This document shows, piece by piece, positions 45,701 to 56,769 of a stretch of 64,000 nucleotides of DNA. The stretch's first letter is position 1; every line of letters starts with the position of its first letter. The notes under the pieces are model-generated. The model was not told the DNA's origin, made no database searches, and saw only the letters and a list, made by a program, of their open reading frames with translations. This stretch comes from Cladopsammia gracilis (lineage: Eukaryota > Cnidaria > Anthozoa > Scleractinia > Dendrophylliidae). The position numbers were made by a program, and so were the translations under genes. Location of the stretch: NCBI GenBank assembly GCA_022457155.1, contig JAJGOT010000471.1:151001-215000 (forward strand), read 5' to 3'.

Positions 45701-47747
45701 GCTCCATGAAGTGCAGTTTCACGTAAATAAAGATGATGATTATCGTACACATATATTTTGGAGTCTTTAAATTTCTGGTCTTCTTGACCTGATAGCACAG
45801 AAGGAGGACTGTGGATGCAAGTGTCGTTTACTCCTTCTTGCAATAGATACTGCACTACATTATTATGACCGCCAACCGCGGCGTGATGTAGCGAGATGTC
45901 ATCTAGAACACCACCAGCCTTCCTAAGTGTCTTAACCGTCTCAAGATGCCCATTAGCCGCTGCTAACTGTATGGCGGTATTGTTAACCCCAGTTGTTCTC
46001 GAGATACTCACGTTGTGTTCAACAAGAAATTTTACAACATTGACGTTCCCTTCTTGAGCAGCCGTGTGCAGTAACGAATATGCACATCTCTTTATTTTAC
46101 ATTCACTGACGGGATTTTGGGAATGAGAAGCAATTTCAAAGTCCAGAAATGTAGCAGCTATGTGGTGTAGGTTTGCCCCGCGTTCGAACAGAACCATCAC
46201 AATACTTACATGGCCCATAGTTGCTGCTATAAAGGCAGGTGAACGCTGATTATTATCCAAACAGTCAACGTTAGAGAAGTGCTGTATTAATAGCTTAGTT
46301 ACATTAGTATTAATCGAACTCGAACTATAGTGAAGTGCAGTTGTTTGGGTTGCAAGGTCCGTGGTGTTAATGTGTTCCGAAGGAAGGGATAGAAATTGTC
46401 GCACCAGCAATTTATCCAGGCCTCCTTCGACGATATGACTTGCAAGATGAAACGCTTCGTCAGGTTTAAGTGGTGCATCATTTTCCTCCGCTTTCTTAAG
46501 AAAGTACTTTGCAAGACGGTTATGGCCATTTTGTTTCTTGACATAATATAACTTTCCTTTGTTGTTCTCACTGGTCAGCCATTCAGATAAGGAAAAGTGA
46601 TGAATTCTAATGAGGCCGTCCCTCGATCCATGCCACAAGAACAAAGAGACCTGTTCAAGTTTTGGCAGAAATTCGTACTCCAGATCAAGGGTTGGTTGGT
46701 CAAGTCTGAACAGCGAGTGCATTTCCTGGACTGAAAGGGGCGTATATGCTGCAACTAAGACTTCAAAAATTTGTCGGATTGATTGAAATGACTCTGGAGT
46801 ACCATACTTGCTTTCAAAGTACAATTGATATGGACTGTCAAGTGTCTTGGGAAATGTCTCCCACTTGACACTTTCTAGATCTGATGAAGCGAGCCACAGG
46901 TCCAAGACAACCTTGACATACAAAAAGTTTCCCTGGCCTTTTTTAGCTAAGTTTGAAACGATTTTCTGAGTTGGTTTGTCATTGTCCATGATTGCAAGGG
47001 ATGTTTTCATCCTTTGTACAATGGATTCCCTCAGTGAAAATACTTTAAGAAATATATATGTATCAACATCTTCAAGGTTTCTTTTATCATCCGATCGTAG
47101 CTCTACTCTCTGAAGCCCATCTAAACCTGCAATAATGGTGTTTACATTACGTGAGCTGACGATTAGTTTCAGCCACTTTGGAAGTAGACGAGCTTTGGAT
47201 TTCAGAATGTTTACAATCTCTGCCTTGTCCATGAAGCACTCATCCAATGCATCGATGACAATATACCATGGAACCTTGGGCTGTGGTTGGAGTTTTTTTA
47301 GAGGAGTAAGGATTCCTTGCTCAAAGCACCACTCGGGATCTTGGGGGCAATCCTTATACAGCACTCTACGAACGAACGAATTTTTTGAAATACCTTCACG
47401 GTATTCCCTGATTTTCCAAGCGATCATATTTGCAAGATTTCGAACAAACTTAGTTCCATCCTGCGTTGCTTTGTCGAAATGCATGCAAAAATGATGTGCG
47501 AGAATTCTGGTGTGGATAGTTGGGCTGGATGTTTTAGAACAAAGTAGGTGACTTAGAAAAGCAGACTTTCCGGAGCCTGGATTTCCGGTTATTAACGCAC
47601 CGCGATTGCTAGTGTGTTCTAGGATATGTTCCAATTCGTAATACAGCCACTGACGTCCAATAAATTCCGTTCTGGATGAATGAATGAAATCACTAAAGTC
47701 AAAATATTTCAGGTCCCATGAATCACCATACACCTGAACGGAACAAC
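42727..47747 (-). CDS. receptor exon 2: NACHT-type NTPase, ankyrin repeats, C-terminal helical region
   Basis: A 5-kb exon. After CSVQVYGDSWDLKYF comes the STAND NTPase with intact GNPGSGKS and IDALDE. The winged-helix-like part contains HHFSLSEWL. Ankyrin signatures include SLLHTAAQEGNVNVVKFLVE, FSPLHIAAMYGYQRIAKLLI and CTPLHVASCRDMSALVALLV. The tail ends WRETFYGVGNFG then TAA at 42727. That stop is part of TTTGG|GTAAGC, a fair splice donor, so a further short exon cannot be excluded. Confidence 0.85.
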
Positions 47748-50700
47748 CTGTGCAAAACCAAAAAAAAAATTAAGAAAGAGAAAATGGTATGCTGATAAAA
47801 GGACTCAGTACACAGACATCTTAAGTTTAGAAACTATAAGAAACAAGCTGACTATTCATGATCATGCATGTATTCATATCAGTACAGTCTTAACCAAACA
47901 AGTATTGAAACAGTACAAGCCAGATCGATTCATTATCATATTTAGATAACCTAAGATTAGGCCTATTCTTTTTTCCGTCCTCGCGAAAGGAAAATTGAGC
48001 TTAATCGCAGATTGCAGGATATAGAGTACAATTTCGAATTTGACAGCTTTGTGTTTACATTGCCTATTACAAACAAGCGAGGGAGTTTGGGCGAATTCGA
48101 ATGTCTGCAACTCAGGTTAACATAAGTTGTCTCGAATTCTCCCAAACTCCCTGTCTTGTTTGTAATAGCAAATTCAAATTCGAAATTGTACTCTTTATCT
48201 TGCAACCTGCGATTAAGCTCAATTTTCCTTTCGCGAGAACGTTAAAAAGAATAAGCCTAATCGTAGGTTATCTAAAGATGATAATAAATCGAACTGGCTT
48301 GTACTGTATGTTTCAATACTTGTCTGGTTAAGACTGTTTTGATATGAATACATGCGTGATCATGAATAGTCAGCTAGTATCCCATAGTTTCTAAACGTAA
48401 GATGTGTGTGTACTGAGCCCTTATAGTTCGTCGCCTTGTCATGGTTAGTTCAGTTGGTATAGTGAACAAGACTAGAGTGCAAGTCGGAGAGGTTGCGAGT
48501 TTAAATCCAGGCCAGATCACCAATCGTGATGTTTAGATAACTGGTAAGGTCACGGTTGCAGTGTTCATCGCGTTGTCTCGGTGTATCTAATCCGCACCTT
48601 AACCCTTTAACTCCCAATCGTACATATTCGTACGAAAATCACTGGTAGTGATTTAAAAATATGCAGCTTTCACAAATCTACACAAATAATAGTAATGATC
48701 CCTTGTTATAGGGCAAAGCGATAAGTTTCATAGCATTAACAACCAACTACTTAACTACAACTTTGGATTTCCGCTGCATATGGTTGTTCATTCGGCAGCA
48801 AATCCAGAAATGCCCGTTTTCTACTTCCCAGGAAAACAACAAAAAACGCACATCTTTACATCAATTTCTTTTAATGAAAAAGTAACTCTAAATCCAAAAG
48901 TGTACATTTGCAGCTAACTTCGAACCTATTCCTCTGCATCCACTTAGAAAAATTCCCATCAATATTTCAACAGACCGAGCAATTTCCATTCAATCAGAGC
49001 TATTCTTGTAAACTTATAATATCCTTATGCACGACCGAAAGGAATTCTCGGTAATACAACCATACCGGCGGCATGCAAGTCTACCTACCTCTGTTTGATA
49101 TATTTTTAACAATATTGCACCGATTGCATTTTTTAGAAGTCAAAAGTCGTCCAAATTGCCTTGGTAGGTCTCGAAATCCAACCACAGAAGGGCCAGAGAG
49201 ACAATTTCACTCATGGACCGCCATGTGTTGCTACAGATACTTTTGGCGTTCCAGTCATGGTCAAATCATCTCTCACCTCTGATTTCTTTCAGACGTTTGC
49301 CTCTGCCCACCATTCCAGCTTAATGATGCCAGCCTGGGGGTTTCTGCAGTGAAAAATGACTCGAAAAAGCACTTATAAACCAAATTCTTATCAGATTCGA
49401 GTCCGTGTGATCGCTAATCGAGCGAGCAACGGCTGAATACTGACGTCACAATGAAAATTCGAGCCCACGTTGATTTGAAACAGCGTATATTTTTATGTGA
49501 GCTATTTATATGCAGTCACGAAATTCGACAGATTGCCCAGCCCCACAAAACTGCTTTGGGAACCCAAAGAAATTTGGGAGTTAAAGAGTTAATCCGGTTG
49601 GCTTTCTTTTACATCTGGCCACAATAAACTATCGGGGGACGCTAAATAACCCTCATCACTGTTCAAAAAGAGTAAAGGGGGCATTGTCCCGGATGTCTGG
49701 CTTATAAACATTTATTCATGGGTTTGAAGGGGAAGGGGAGATCATGAATAGACTGATTGTCTTTATAGCCTTTTCACAAGCTGATCTCCCATCTTACCTC
49801 CCATTTAATAACAAGGTTAATGTGTCGATAGTTTTTTCGTAGAAGTCTTTCATATCATTTCCACTATATTTATGTAATTTCTCCAGTGTCCCCAGAAAGA
49901 GCATTTTCCATGGAATTTAAAGTTGCCGTTTTTCACTTACCGTTGCTGTTATGAGAGTCATCCAAAACAACACAAAAGCGGAAGAGTAATAACAGCATCA
50001 ACCACACAAGGACATTCTTTCTTCTTAAGCCTTTGAGATTTCCCGACAGGTTTCCAAACACATAGCCGAACAAAATAAACATATTTAAGTAACTGTTTTC
50101 TGAGCGTTTCCTATAATGGTGCGCGTCTTCCAGTGATTTCTCGAGCATTTCCTGTTTTTTCTTGAGCTGAGTTTGTTGTTCTTTGTTTTTTGCAGACTCT
50201 TCCACCACATTCTTCAATTCTGTAGTTATACTTGAAATCTCCTTTCGAATTACTTCTTTGAAATCAGCCAAGACTCGGGCCTCCATACTGTGCAGGTCTG
50301 AAACACTTTTCAGGTTGTCAATTCCTTTGAGAGCCTTTTGGATGTCAGGGTCGTGAACTAGGCTGGGATCATTGAGTAGATTTTCAATAGCATTAAAGGC
50401 AATCTTCTTGTCATCATCGGTCAATTCTAGAGTCGGTACATGTACCCATTTGTTGTTTCGAGTTTCACGGACATTCTTAATCAAGTGCTGCGGAATGGTG
50501 AAGTGATCGCACCAGTATATCATGTTTAAAATACCAGTGACGTCCATATCCTGCGCACTATGTATCACTGCGTGTCCTACCAAATCAGGCAGGAAGAGCT
50601 TTGCTATTTCCCAGGGACCCAGGTTTGGATCCAGCCATTTAGTGGGATCACTTTGCTTCCAGTTTGGCTTGTTCCCATGGTGATAACCCTCAAGGATGTA

Positions 50701-50949
50701 AGCCCATGCGCAGGTGCCCATGTCGTGGAACTGGTTTGGTTTTCTTCGTGGCTCAAATGCACAAGTGCAGGGCGCAGCAGCTGCAAGTCTCGTCTTCACA
50801 TTCTGGTAGAAAGTTTCCGTCTCTCGGTTAATAAATGGGCGGAGACCTTGACAAAGCTCAGTTGTTAACGCATGACCAAGAGCAAGCCAGTTTCTGTACT
50901 CTGGTTTAACCAGTTGCGCGACTGTTCCCGATGAGCTTGAAGATGGCAT
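42727..50949 (-). CDS. HEPN-like / transmembrane / NACHT-type STAND NTPase / ankyrin-repeat receptor, about 2009 aa, two coding exons
   Basis: A signal-transduction ATPase of the STAND class with ankyrin repeats, resembling TANC/ANKRD50 in its NTPase part and probably an innate-immune or stress sensor (inference). Residues 1-200 are helical with RNNKWVH (R164-x5-H170), the spacing of HEPN ribonucleases. A Glu/Lys/Gln-rich coiled coil spans about 240-285 and a hydrophobic segment about 312-328. The NTPase follows: FIGRQWLYYELEHILE, Walker A GNPGSGKS (391-398), Walker B YIVIDALDE. Ankyrin repeats span about 820-1210, with more at about 1400-1660. The last 350 residues are helical and unassigned. 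The splice CAACG|GTAAGT to TTGCACAG|GTTGTT keeps frame. The start is the first ATG after a TTTTCTATAG acceptor. Confidence 0.85.
47797..48424. repeat. 628-bp long inverted repeat inside the receptor intron
   Basis: The left arm starts AAGGACTCAGTACACA and the right arm ends TGTACTGAGCCCTTA. The arms match for about 300 bp each with few changes (for example TCGCGAAAGGAAAATTGAGC against GCTCAATTTTCCTTTCGCGA), meeting near 48110. It is non-coding and the primary transcript would fold into a long dsRNA. Probably a palindromic DNA transposon. Confidence 0.9.
48446..48540 (+). mobile_element. tRNA-derived SINE head
   Basis: TTAGTTCAGTTGGTATAG matches a pol III A box, and GCGAGTTTAAATCCAGG about 40 bp later a B box. 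Stem pairing is poor, so a functional tRNA is unlikely. It lies in the receptor intron, antisense to the gene. Confidence 0.55.
48600..49930. other. rest of receptor intron; nothing coding seen
   Basis: AACCCTTTAACTCCCAATCG at 48600 and TTGGGAGTTAAAGAGTTAAT at 49570 are inverted copies about 970 bp apart and may be ends of another large element. Nothing else recognised. Confidence 0.4.
49941..50949 (-). CDS. receptor exon 1: HEPN-like domain, coiled coil, transmembrane segment
   Basis: MPSSSSSGTVAQLVKPEYRN opens the exon. Conserved-looking landmarks are CTCAFEPRRKPNQFHDMGTC, WAYILEGYH, GPWEIAKLFLP and LNMIYWCDHF. RETRNNKWVH follows, with R164 and H170 as HEPN-like catalytic candidates. The charged KKKQEMLEKSLEDAHHYRKR is a coiled coil. 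NVLVWLMLLLLFRFCVVL is a membrane helix close to the exon end. The upstream acceptor (CCCTTTTTTCTATAG|AAATG) means a non-coding 5' exon exists. The 36 codons before this ATG are intron read-through. Confidence 0.8.
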
Positions 50950-50951
50950 TT

Positions 50952-51600
50952 CTATAGAAAAAAGGGAAACGCACATCACGATGGAAATATAGTAATCACC
51001 TTTTCTAGTATCATTGAAAATGGTTTTGTAGTTTTTAAAAACTGTATGGCCTAACATTTTTTGAAGAGATCAAGATGATCACAGTACCGGGATCTATTTT
51101 TATACCAGATTTGTCAGATCCTGCTGTCTGCTAAAATGCATTAAATACATTAAATTTCCTTTCTTGTAAGCTGAATAAGTTTGTGATTATTCTGGCTACA
51201 TTCATCAGCGCTGGAGCTGATTCGGAGGGCAGTGGAAAATTTTTCAGTTACAAAAACAAGGGCACGGCGGGCTTGTTTTATTGTAGGTAGCGCCTCCCCG
51301 ATCAGAAAAGCGCGAGAAGAACCACTAGTCTTCTTCTTTTACTCCACCCTCGCATGGTGCCATATGATTCAAAACATCCATGATAGGCAAACCGGCTACC
51401 CTCATGCCGCCCCCTTGCGTGGACGCTAGTAGCTTGCTTTGCAGTCGTTTCCTTTCCAAGAGCGTAAAAAGCACGCCAAAGCTTGGGTTGTGTAAGCAAA
51501 AACTTGGGGAGCGATAAGGAGCTAAAAAAGGAGAGGGGAGAGGAAGGGAATAGTACAGTTGTCGTATTTGCTTTTAAAATTCGCATGGGTAAACGCGGCA
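50952..51600. promoter_or_regulatory. upstream region of the receptor gene
   Basis: Should contain the non-coding first exon and promoter of the receptor gene; no element can be assigned. Minus and plus frames here look random. Confidence 0.25.
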
Positions 51601-53225
51601 ACTATACAAGCCTACTATATAAGTCCATCCGTGGTAAGACCAGAAAATTAAACGGAAAGCTGTATTCTGAATAACGGCTGGTCAAGTAACTTTTTTCGGA
51701 CTGAAAGAGTTGTTAGGCAAGGCTGTCCCCTCTCACCATATTTATTTATTCTCCCAGCAGAGGTGTTGGCCAGGCAACCAGAAACAATGTAAACATAAAA
51801 GGCGTCTTTGTAAATAATAATAATGAAATTGAGATCAGCCCATACCGATGATACAACGCTTATCCAAGACGGGCCAAAAGAGGCTCTATCTTCATCCCTC
51901 AAGATGCTTGATGATTTTAGCAAAGTCTTCGGCCTCAGACTTTATGACAGGAAATCGGAAACGCTCTAAAATGGCTCTAGCATTGGTTAAATGATGAAAT
52001 TAATTTGCCAGGAAAAGCCTTTAAGCGGCCAGAGTCCAAAGTCAAAACTGTAGTAGGACTGTGGCTAACTACTGAACCTAACGTGTCTTCATTTTTAAAT
52101 TATAACGAGAAAATGGAAAAAACAAGGAAAATCTTAAGTTGCTTGAAGTATCGTACTAGGCTAACCTTGAAAGGGAAAATAACTGTGCTGAAATCCTTAG
52201 CCGCATCGCAATTAGTTTATTTGCTTTCGCTATTACGTTCCAACCACAATGCAATAAGTGAAATAAATAATTAAGATGTTTTATCAATTTCTTTGGAACG
52301 GTTAAGGTGACAAAATAAATCGAAACATTTTGATAAATGATTACTGTAATGCAGAACTAAAGATGATTGACCTTATATCCTTCAACAAATCTCTGCAAAT
52401 AACGTGGATTAAAAAGTACTTAGATACAACTAATAATGGAAAATGGAAACTCTTTTTTTGATCTCGACCTTTAAAAGTACGCGGTGGGGAAAACATTTTC
52501 ACTTTTTTCGCCCTTTCACTGGCACCCTCTATGTTAAAGACACCATAGGATAGGAAACATACCAGTGTTATTTAAACTTAAAAGACTGGTTTGCAAAAGG
52601 AATTACAAAGCTAAGGTGAGACATTTAAAAAGAACAGAAAGTAATAAATATCTATCTATATCTAAATTTCTAGGGAATAATAGCAGCCGTCAAGTCTTTC
52701 AGAGATAGCAATACTACAGATTTGGACGACAATAAACAAGAACATGAAACATTAAGCTCTAGACTTTTAAAGACCAGAAAGATAAATTCATTGGCATACA
52801 AACAGCTCGTCAAAAACAAAAGTGCGACTCCAATAAACACTCAAAGACCTCAAAGGAAATGGCTTCTGCACTGCGGATATTCGTGTAACGAAAACATTAA
52901 CTGGAGTTTTACCTACCTTTTGACATCGCGGTGTACCAAAAGTACAAAATTGACTGAATTTAATTTCAAGTTTTTATATAGACGGCTGCCTACTAATAGC
53001 TTCCTTTTTAGAATAGGGCTGAAAGAAAATGAATTGGGTGTACATTTTGCCAAGCAACTCCAGAGACTTAAATCCACATCTTCTTGACGTGTCAGAAAAC
53101 ATCATCTTTCTGGAAAAGCGTGGCCGAATGGCTACAAATCATTCATTTGATACCCGAAGAGTATACCTTGGTGAGCGTCGCTGCTTTAGACCTGAGGCCT
53201 GACATTTTAAAATTTGCCCTCCAAA
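51600..53225 (+). pseudogene. L1/Tx1-type LINE reverse transcriptase remnant
   Basis: Legible pieces in order: RVVRQGCPLSPYLFIL (RT block); then HTDDTTLIQDGPKEALSSSL at 51841, where HTDD stands in for the catalytic YADD; SKVFGLRL; KAFKRPESKVKTVVGLWLTT; KGKITVLKSLAASQLVYLLS; later FNFKFLYRRLPTNSFLFRIG and CQKTSSFWKSVAEWLQ, the usual C-terminal end. Several stops and shifts, and the active site is lost. The right side is cut by the next LINE. Confidence 0.8.
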
Positions 53226-53226
53226 T

Positions 53227-53231
53227 TAACT

Positions 53232-53270
<39 letters not shown>

Positions 53271-54170
53271 TTTATTTGCCCCCAAAATATTATTAACAAA
53301 GATGATATATTACAGTGTCTTAAAAAGGAGCAGGAGCCCTCAAACCCTTCTGGGCTTTACGGGGAGAGTCCCTGTTACACACTGAGGTGATACTACATTT
53401 AAAGAAGAATACATATGGCTGTAAATAATCAAATATGTACAATGTTCATATGAATTTTAACTAATCAGTTAAGTTGATCGAGTGTGAAGGTATTTTTTGA
53501 TATTTTTCTTAAACACACACATAGTGATCTAGAGTTTATAATTTCTGCCAGGAGGTTGTTCCAAATCTAACATTCTTTATATTTGATAGAATATTTCTTA
53601 TAATTTGTACGAGCATTTTTTGGATTTTTGATGAGGATCTTGTATTATGACTATGCAGTTCCATATTGAGTTTAAAAAATCCTCAAAATGTCACAGGAAG
53701 CATCCTATTAAAATAATTATAATAATGTAAATAAGGCTATCGCTTCATCGTTATTTTTTCGAGTGGTAGAATAGATAACTGTTGAAACAGTGGGCTTGTA
53801 TGTGCTCTATAATCTGAAAATGTGATGATTCGTATTATCTTCTTTCGCAGTTGTTTTTATGGATTCTAACGTTGTTGGATATGTATTGCACCAAATAATA
53901 TTCCCATAATGAAGGTATGGATAAACTAGTGTGTAATAAAGAGTTCTTAGAATCTTTGAGGATGTAACGTGTCTTGCTTTACAAAGTATTCCACACAGGT
54001 TTTTATATTTGATCTCTGACATAATTGATGTGGTTTCCACGTCAAGGTTGATTCGATATGAATGCCTAAAAATTTGTGGATTCAACTTGTTTTATTTCTC
54101 GATCATTTATTTTAATGTTAATTTCTTCTTTCAGTTTCTTCTTTTTTCTTTTGAAGAGAATTACCTGAGT
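53227..54170 (-). pseudogene. 5'-truncated CR1/Jockey-type LINE with (GATT)n tail
   Basis: The minus-strand frames give INDREIKQVESTNF, GIHIESTLTWKPH, CGILCKARHVTSSKILRTLY and YPYLHYGNIIWCNTYPTTLE, the C-terminal part of a LINE RT, with two shifts. Its 3' end is AATAAAGATTGATTG followed by about ten GATT units (53230-53272). It abuts the plus-strand L1-like remnant, so one inserted at or next to the other. Confidence 0.75.
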
Positions 54171-54225
54171 TTACTTTTGGCACGATATCACATCTGGCTA
54201 ACTAAATCAAATGAAACTTCACCTA

Positions 54226-55268
54226 AGGGGCCAACCATTTAACTTTTGAGGGGAGGGGTGGGTGATTTCTGGTCAGCAAGAAATTTTTTTTCTAGAGACC
54301 CAGTGTGCAGGATTTTTTTTTCCCTTCTCAATGCTTTGCAGGATATTTTTTTTCCCTTCTCAGTTTTCTGCAGCATTTTTTTCCTGAAGAAGGGTTAGTC
54401 CAAGTTTCCCAAAAATTGATTTACATTTACATTGTGGCTATTGCAGCAATAGTCCTGATATGGAGCCTTAAGATTTTGTAAGCTTTACACAATCTTTCTT
54501 CTTTGCTGTACAAATACCATTCGTGTTCTGTGTATCACACTTTTAGTCATATCCCACAAGCCCTACATTTTCACTGCTTGTTATCTTTATGTATTGTGGG
54601 ATACTTGAGGCCATTAGTATCAGCTATGCCTTGATGATTAGGCCTAACAAGGGCTTAGGCTGAAACAGCTGTCCATGGCTGCTAATGCTTGGGTTCAGTT
54701 CCTTTTATTGGCAGCTAAGGGGTAATACTTGCTACCTATGCCACCTATGTGTAGTATGTAGTGTGTAGTATTCTGTGCATTACACTTTTAGCCACATCCC
54801 ACAAGCCTTAGGTTTCCACTGCTATGCTTTTGTATTTAGTCATTCTTTACACTCATGTCATACGAAGTCATTATAATATTGTCATATCATAAAGTGATGC
54901 ACATCAAGCAAATGTAACAGAGATTCCAACCACATCTGATGGAAAATGGGGAGTAATTATTAGCGCGTTGGGCGCTATTCCGAGCGCCGAAGGCGCGAGT
55001 TTCTTGGGGGGTCCGGGGGCATGCCCCCCCGGGAAATTTTGCAAATTTAGGTTCTCTCAAGTGCCATTTCCTGCATTTTGACAGTCTAAATAATCAGTCT
55101 AAATAATAAAATAGCTTTGTAACATTTTTTTCTTCCTTACAGCACTGCAAGAATTTTTTTTCTATTCCATTTGTGCTGCATGCAATTTTTTTCTTCCGAC
55201 AAGCGCTTGCAGGAAATTTTTTTTCAAAATCACCCACCCCCCCCTCAAAAGTTAAATGGTCGGCCCCT
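54226..55268. mobile_element. 1.04-kb TIR element with AGGGGCC ends
   Basis: AGGGGCCAACCATTTAACTT, then TTGAGGGG and GGGTGGGTGATTT, is repeated inverted at 55222-55268. Just inside both ends are T-rich blocks (AGGATTTTTTTTTCC-like). The middle has a GCGTTGGGCGCTATTCCGAG, CCGAAGGCGCGAG stretch but no protein. The layout parallels 31834-32078. Confidence 0.8.
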
Positions 55269-55364
55269 AATTTTCAAGTTTTCCTGCGGGTTTTGAAATC
55301 AAGATATGAGATTGAGACAAAAGGCGGTGACAAAAAGAAATGAAAACCTCTTGCAGAATATGTA

Positions 55365-56760
55365 CTAGTAGTAATCATAGATTATAGTGCGTCTCCTTAT
55401 CCCGTGGTACCTCGTCTTGACCTAGTTACCTCAGTTTCATGAATTAATTAATATGTCTCGAGATAGGTCACGCAGGCAAAAACGTCGCAACGACATCAAA
55501 CAAATTCACGCTATCGCTGTGGGATCTGGCAAAAGAAACACAGAAAGCACGATCACTGCAACAAACCGTTGAGAATGGCCGGATCTGGTTTCCAGACCTA
55601 GATCAGTATTAATACTTGAAGATTTATAGTGCTAGCCCCTGAAGAAGCTTTGTTTTGCAAAGCGAAATATTGGGCACTATTATATTCCACTTTTATTTTA
55701 TTTTATTTGCTTCTGCTTCTGTTTTTCTGCCGTAATGATCTGGCAAAATCCTGCCGTGCTGTGTACTCCGAAAGGTCTCAGATTTTTCCGACATATAAAT
55801 AGTATATTTGTCTTGATTTCATTTCGGTTATTTCTCCGATTCTGAAATCGTACTCCTCAGTACATGTACTAATACCGGAACCGGAAATGAGAAATTTCTG
55901 AGAAAGCCTGAAAACCTGCTCCCGTGATAAACTTCTTGGACACCGCGTTAATGGAGCACGAAATCGACGATTAAGTCACGCAACATTCAACGTGAATTTC
56001 GCAGGATTTTTCGGATAAAATTACAACTACCAGTTGCAAGTAAGACACACGACTGTTGAATATAATTCCTTTATTAGCTAGACAAATTTTAGTCACAAAA
56101 CTGCGAAATCTTTAGTCGCAAATGCGCCCGATACAGGCGCAATTTCGAGCACTGTAAAGTTGATCAGCGTTCGCCTGGCGCGGCCGGTCAGTGAATTATT
56201 GCTACAAGACACGCAGCGAATTGCACCGTACCGTAGGATATCGCGAAGAACGACGTCGGTATTTAGGTGAAAGCTTCCCAAATCAGGCGGAGAACCACAG
56301 CAAAATCAAGATAGAAAATCAAGATAGAAAATCCGATAACTTCTTGCTTGATTCCAAAGAGACCCAACAACTTACTTGGTCCGGAGAACAACCTTCGTCC
56401 AATTTTTCCACTGCGTACTTTTAGTAGGCATTGAAATATTGAGCCGTACGATTCCAAAATCGGGAAAATATCCGAAACTAAATCAAGATTATTCACATGT
56501 GGCATTTCGGAACCCTAGCTCCCCAGGATGATATATGTCTTATTTCCACGCGCTGGGAATGCTGGATACTATTGTGACGTTTCAAGATGGCGCAGATTTG
56601 GTACCGACACTTTTCTCGATTCGTTCCACCTAGACGACGCGCTAAGCATGCTGGATACTATTGTGACGTTTCAATATGGCGCAGATTTGGTACCGACACT
56701 TTTCTCGATTCGTTCCGCCTAGCCGACAAGATTAGGAAGCGTCTCCTTCGTCGACGCAAT
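55365..56760 (+). mobile_element. unclassified 1.18-kb element, copy 2, with 8-bp target duplication
   Basis: AATATGTA at 55357-55364 is repeated at 56761-56768. The ends equal those of copy 1 (CTAGTAGTAATCATAG and CGTCGACGCAAT). After removing a nested 202-bp insertion and its duplication, its length is 1182 bp against 1184 bp for copy 1. The tandem segment with CAAGATGGCGCAGATTTGG near the right end is present here too. Confidence 0.78.
55535..55736 (+). mobile_element. 202-bp retroelement fragment with 12-bp target duplication
   Basis: GATCTGGCAAAA flanks it on both sides (55523-55534 and 55737-55748). Copy 1 reads GGGATCGGGCAAAATCC uninterrupted. The insert has CCTGAAGAAGC and GCAAAGCGAAATATTGGGC, the phrase common at 3' ends of Penelope and related elements. 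A duplication of this length fits retrotransposition. Confidence 0.75.
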
Positions 56761-56769
56761 AATATGTAA

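Noticed and set aside
50950..51057. Upstream in-frame ATG extending the receptor by 36 residues
   Set aside because: The stretch contains a CCCTTTTTTCTATAG splice acceptor just before the chosen ATG and reads as intron.
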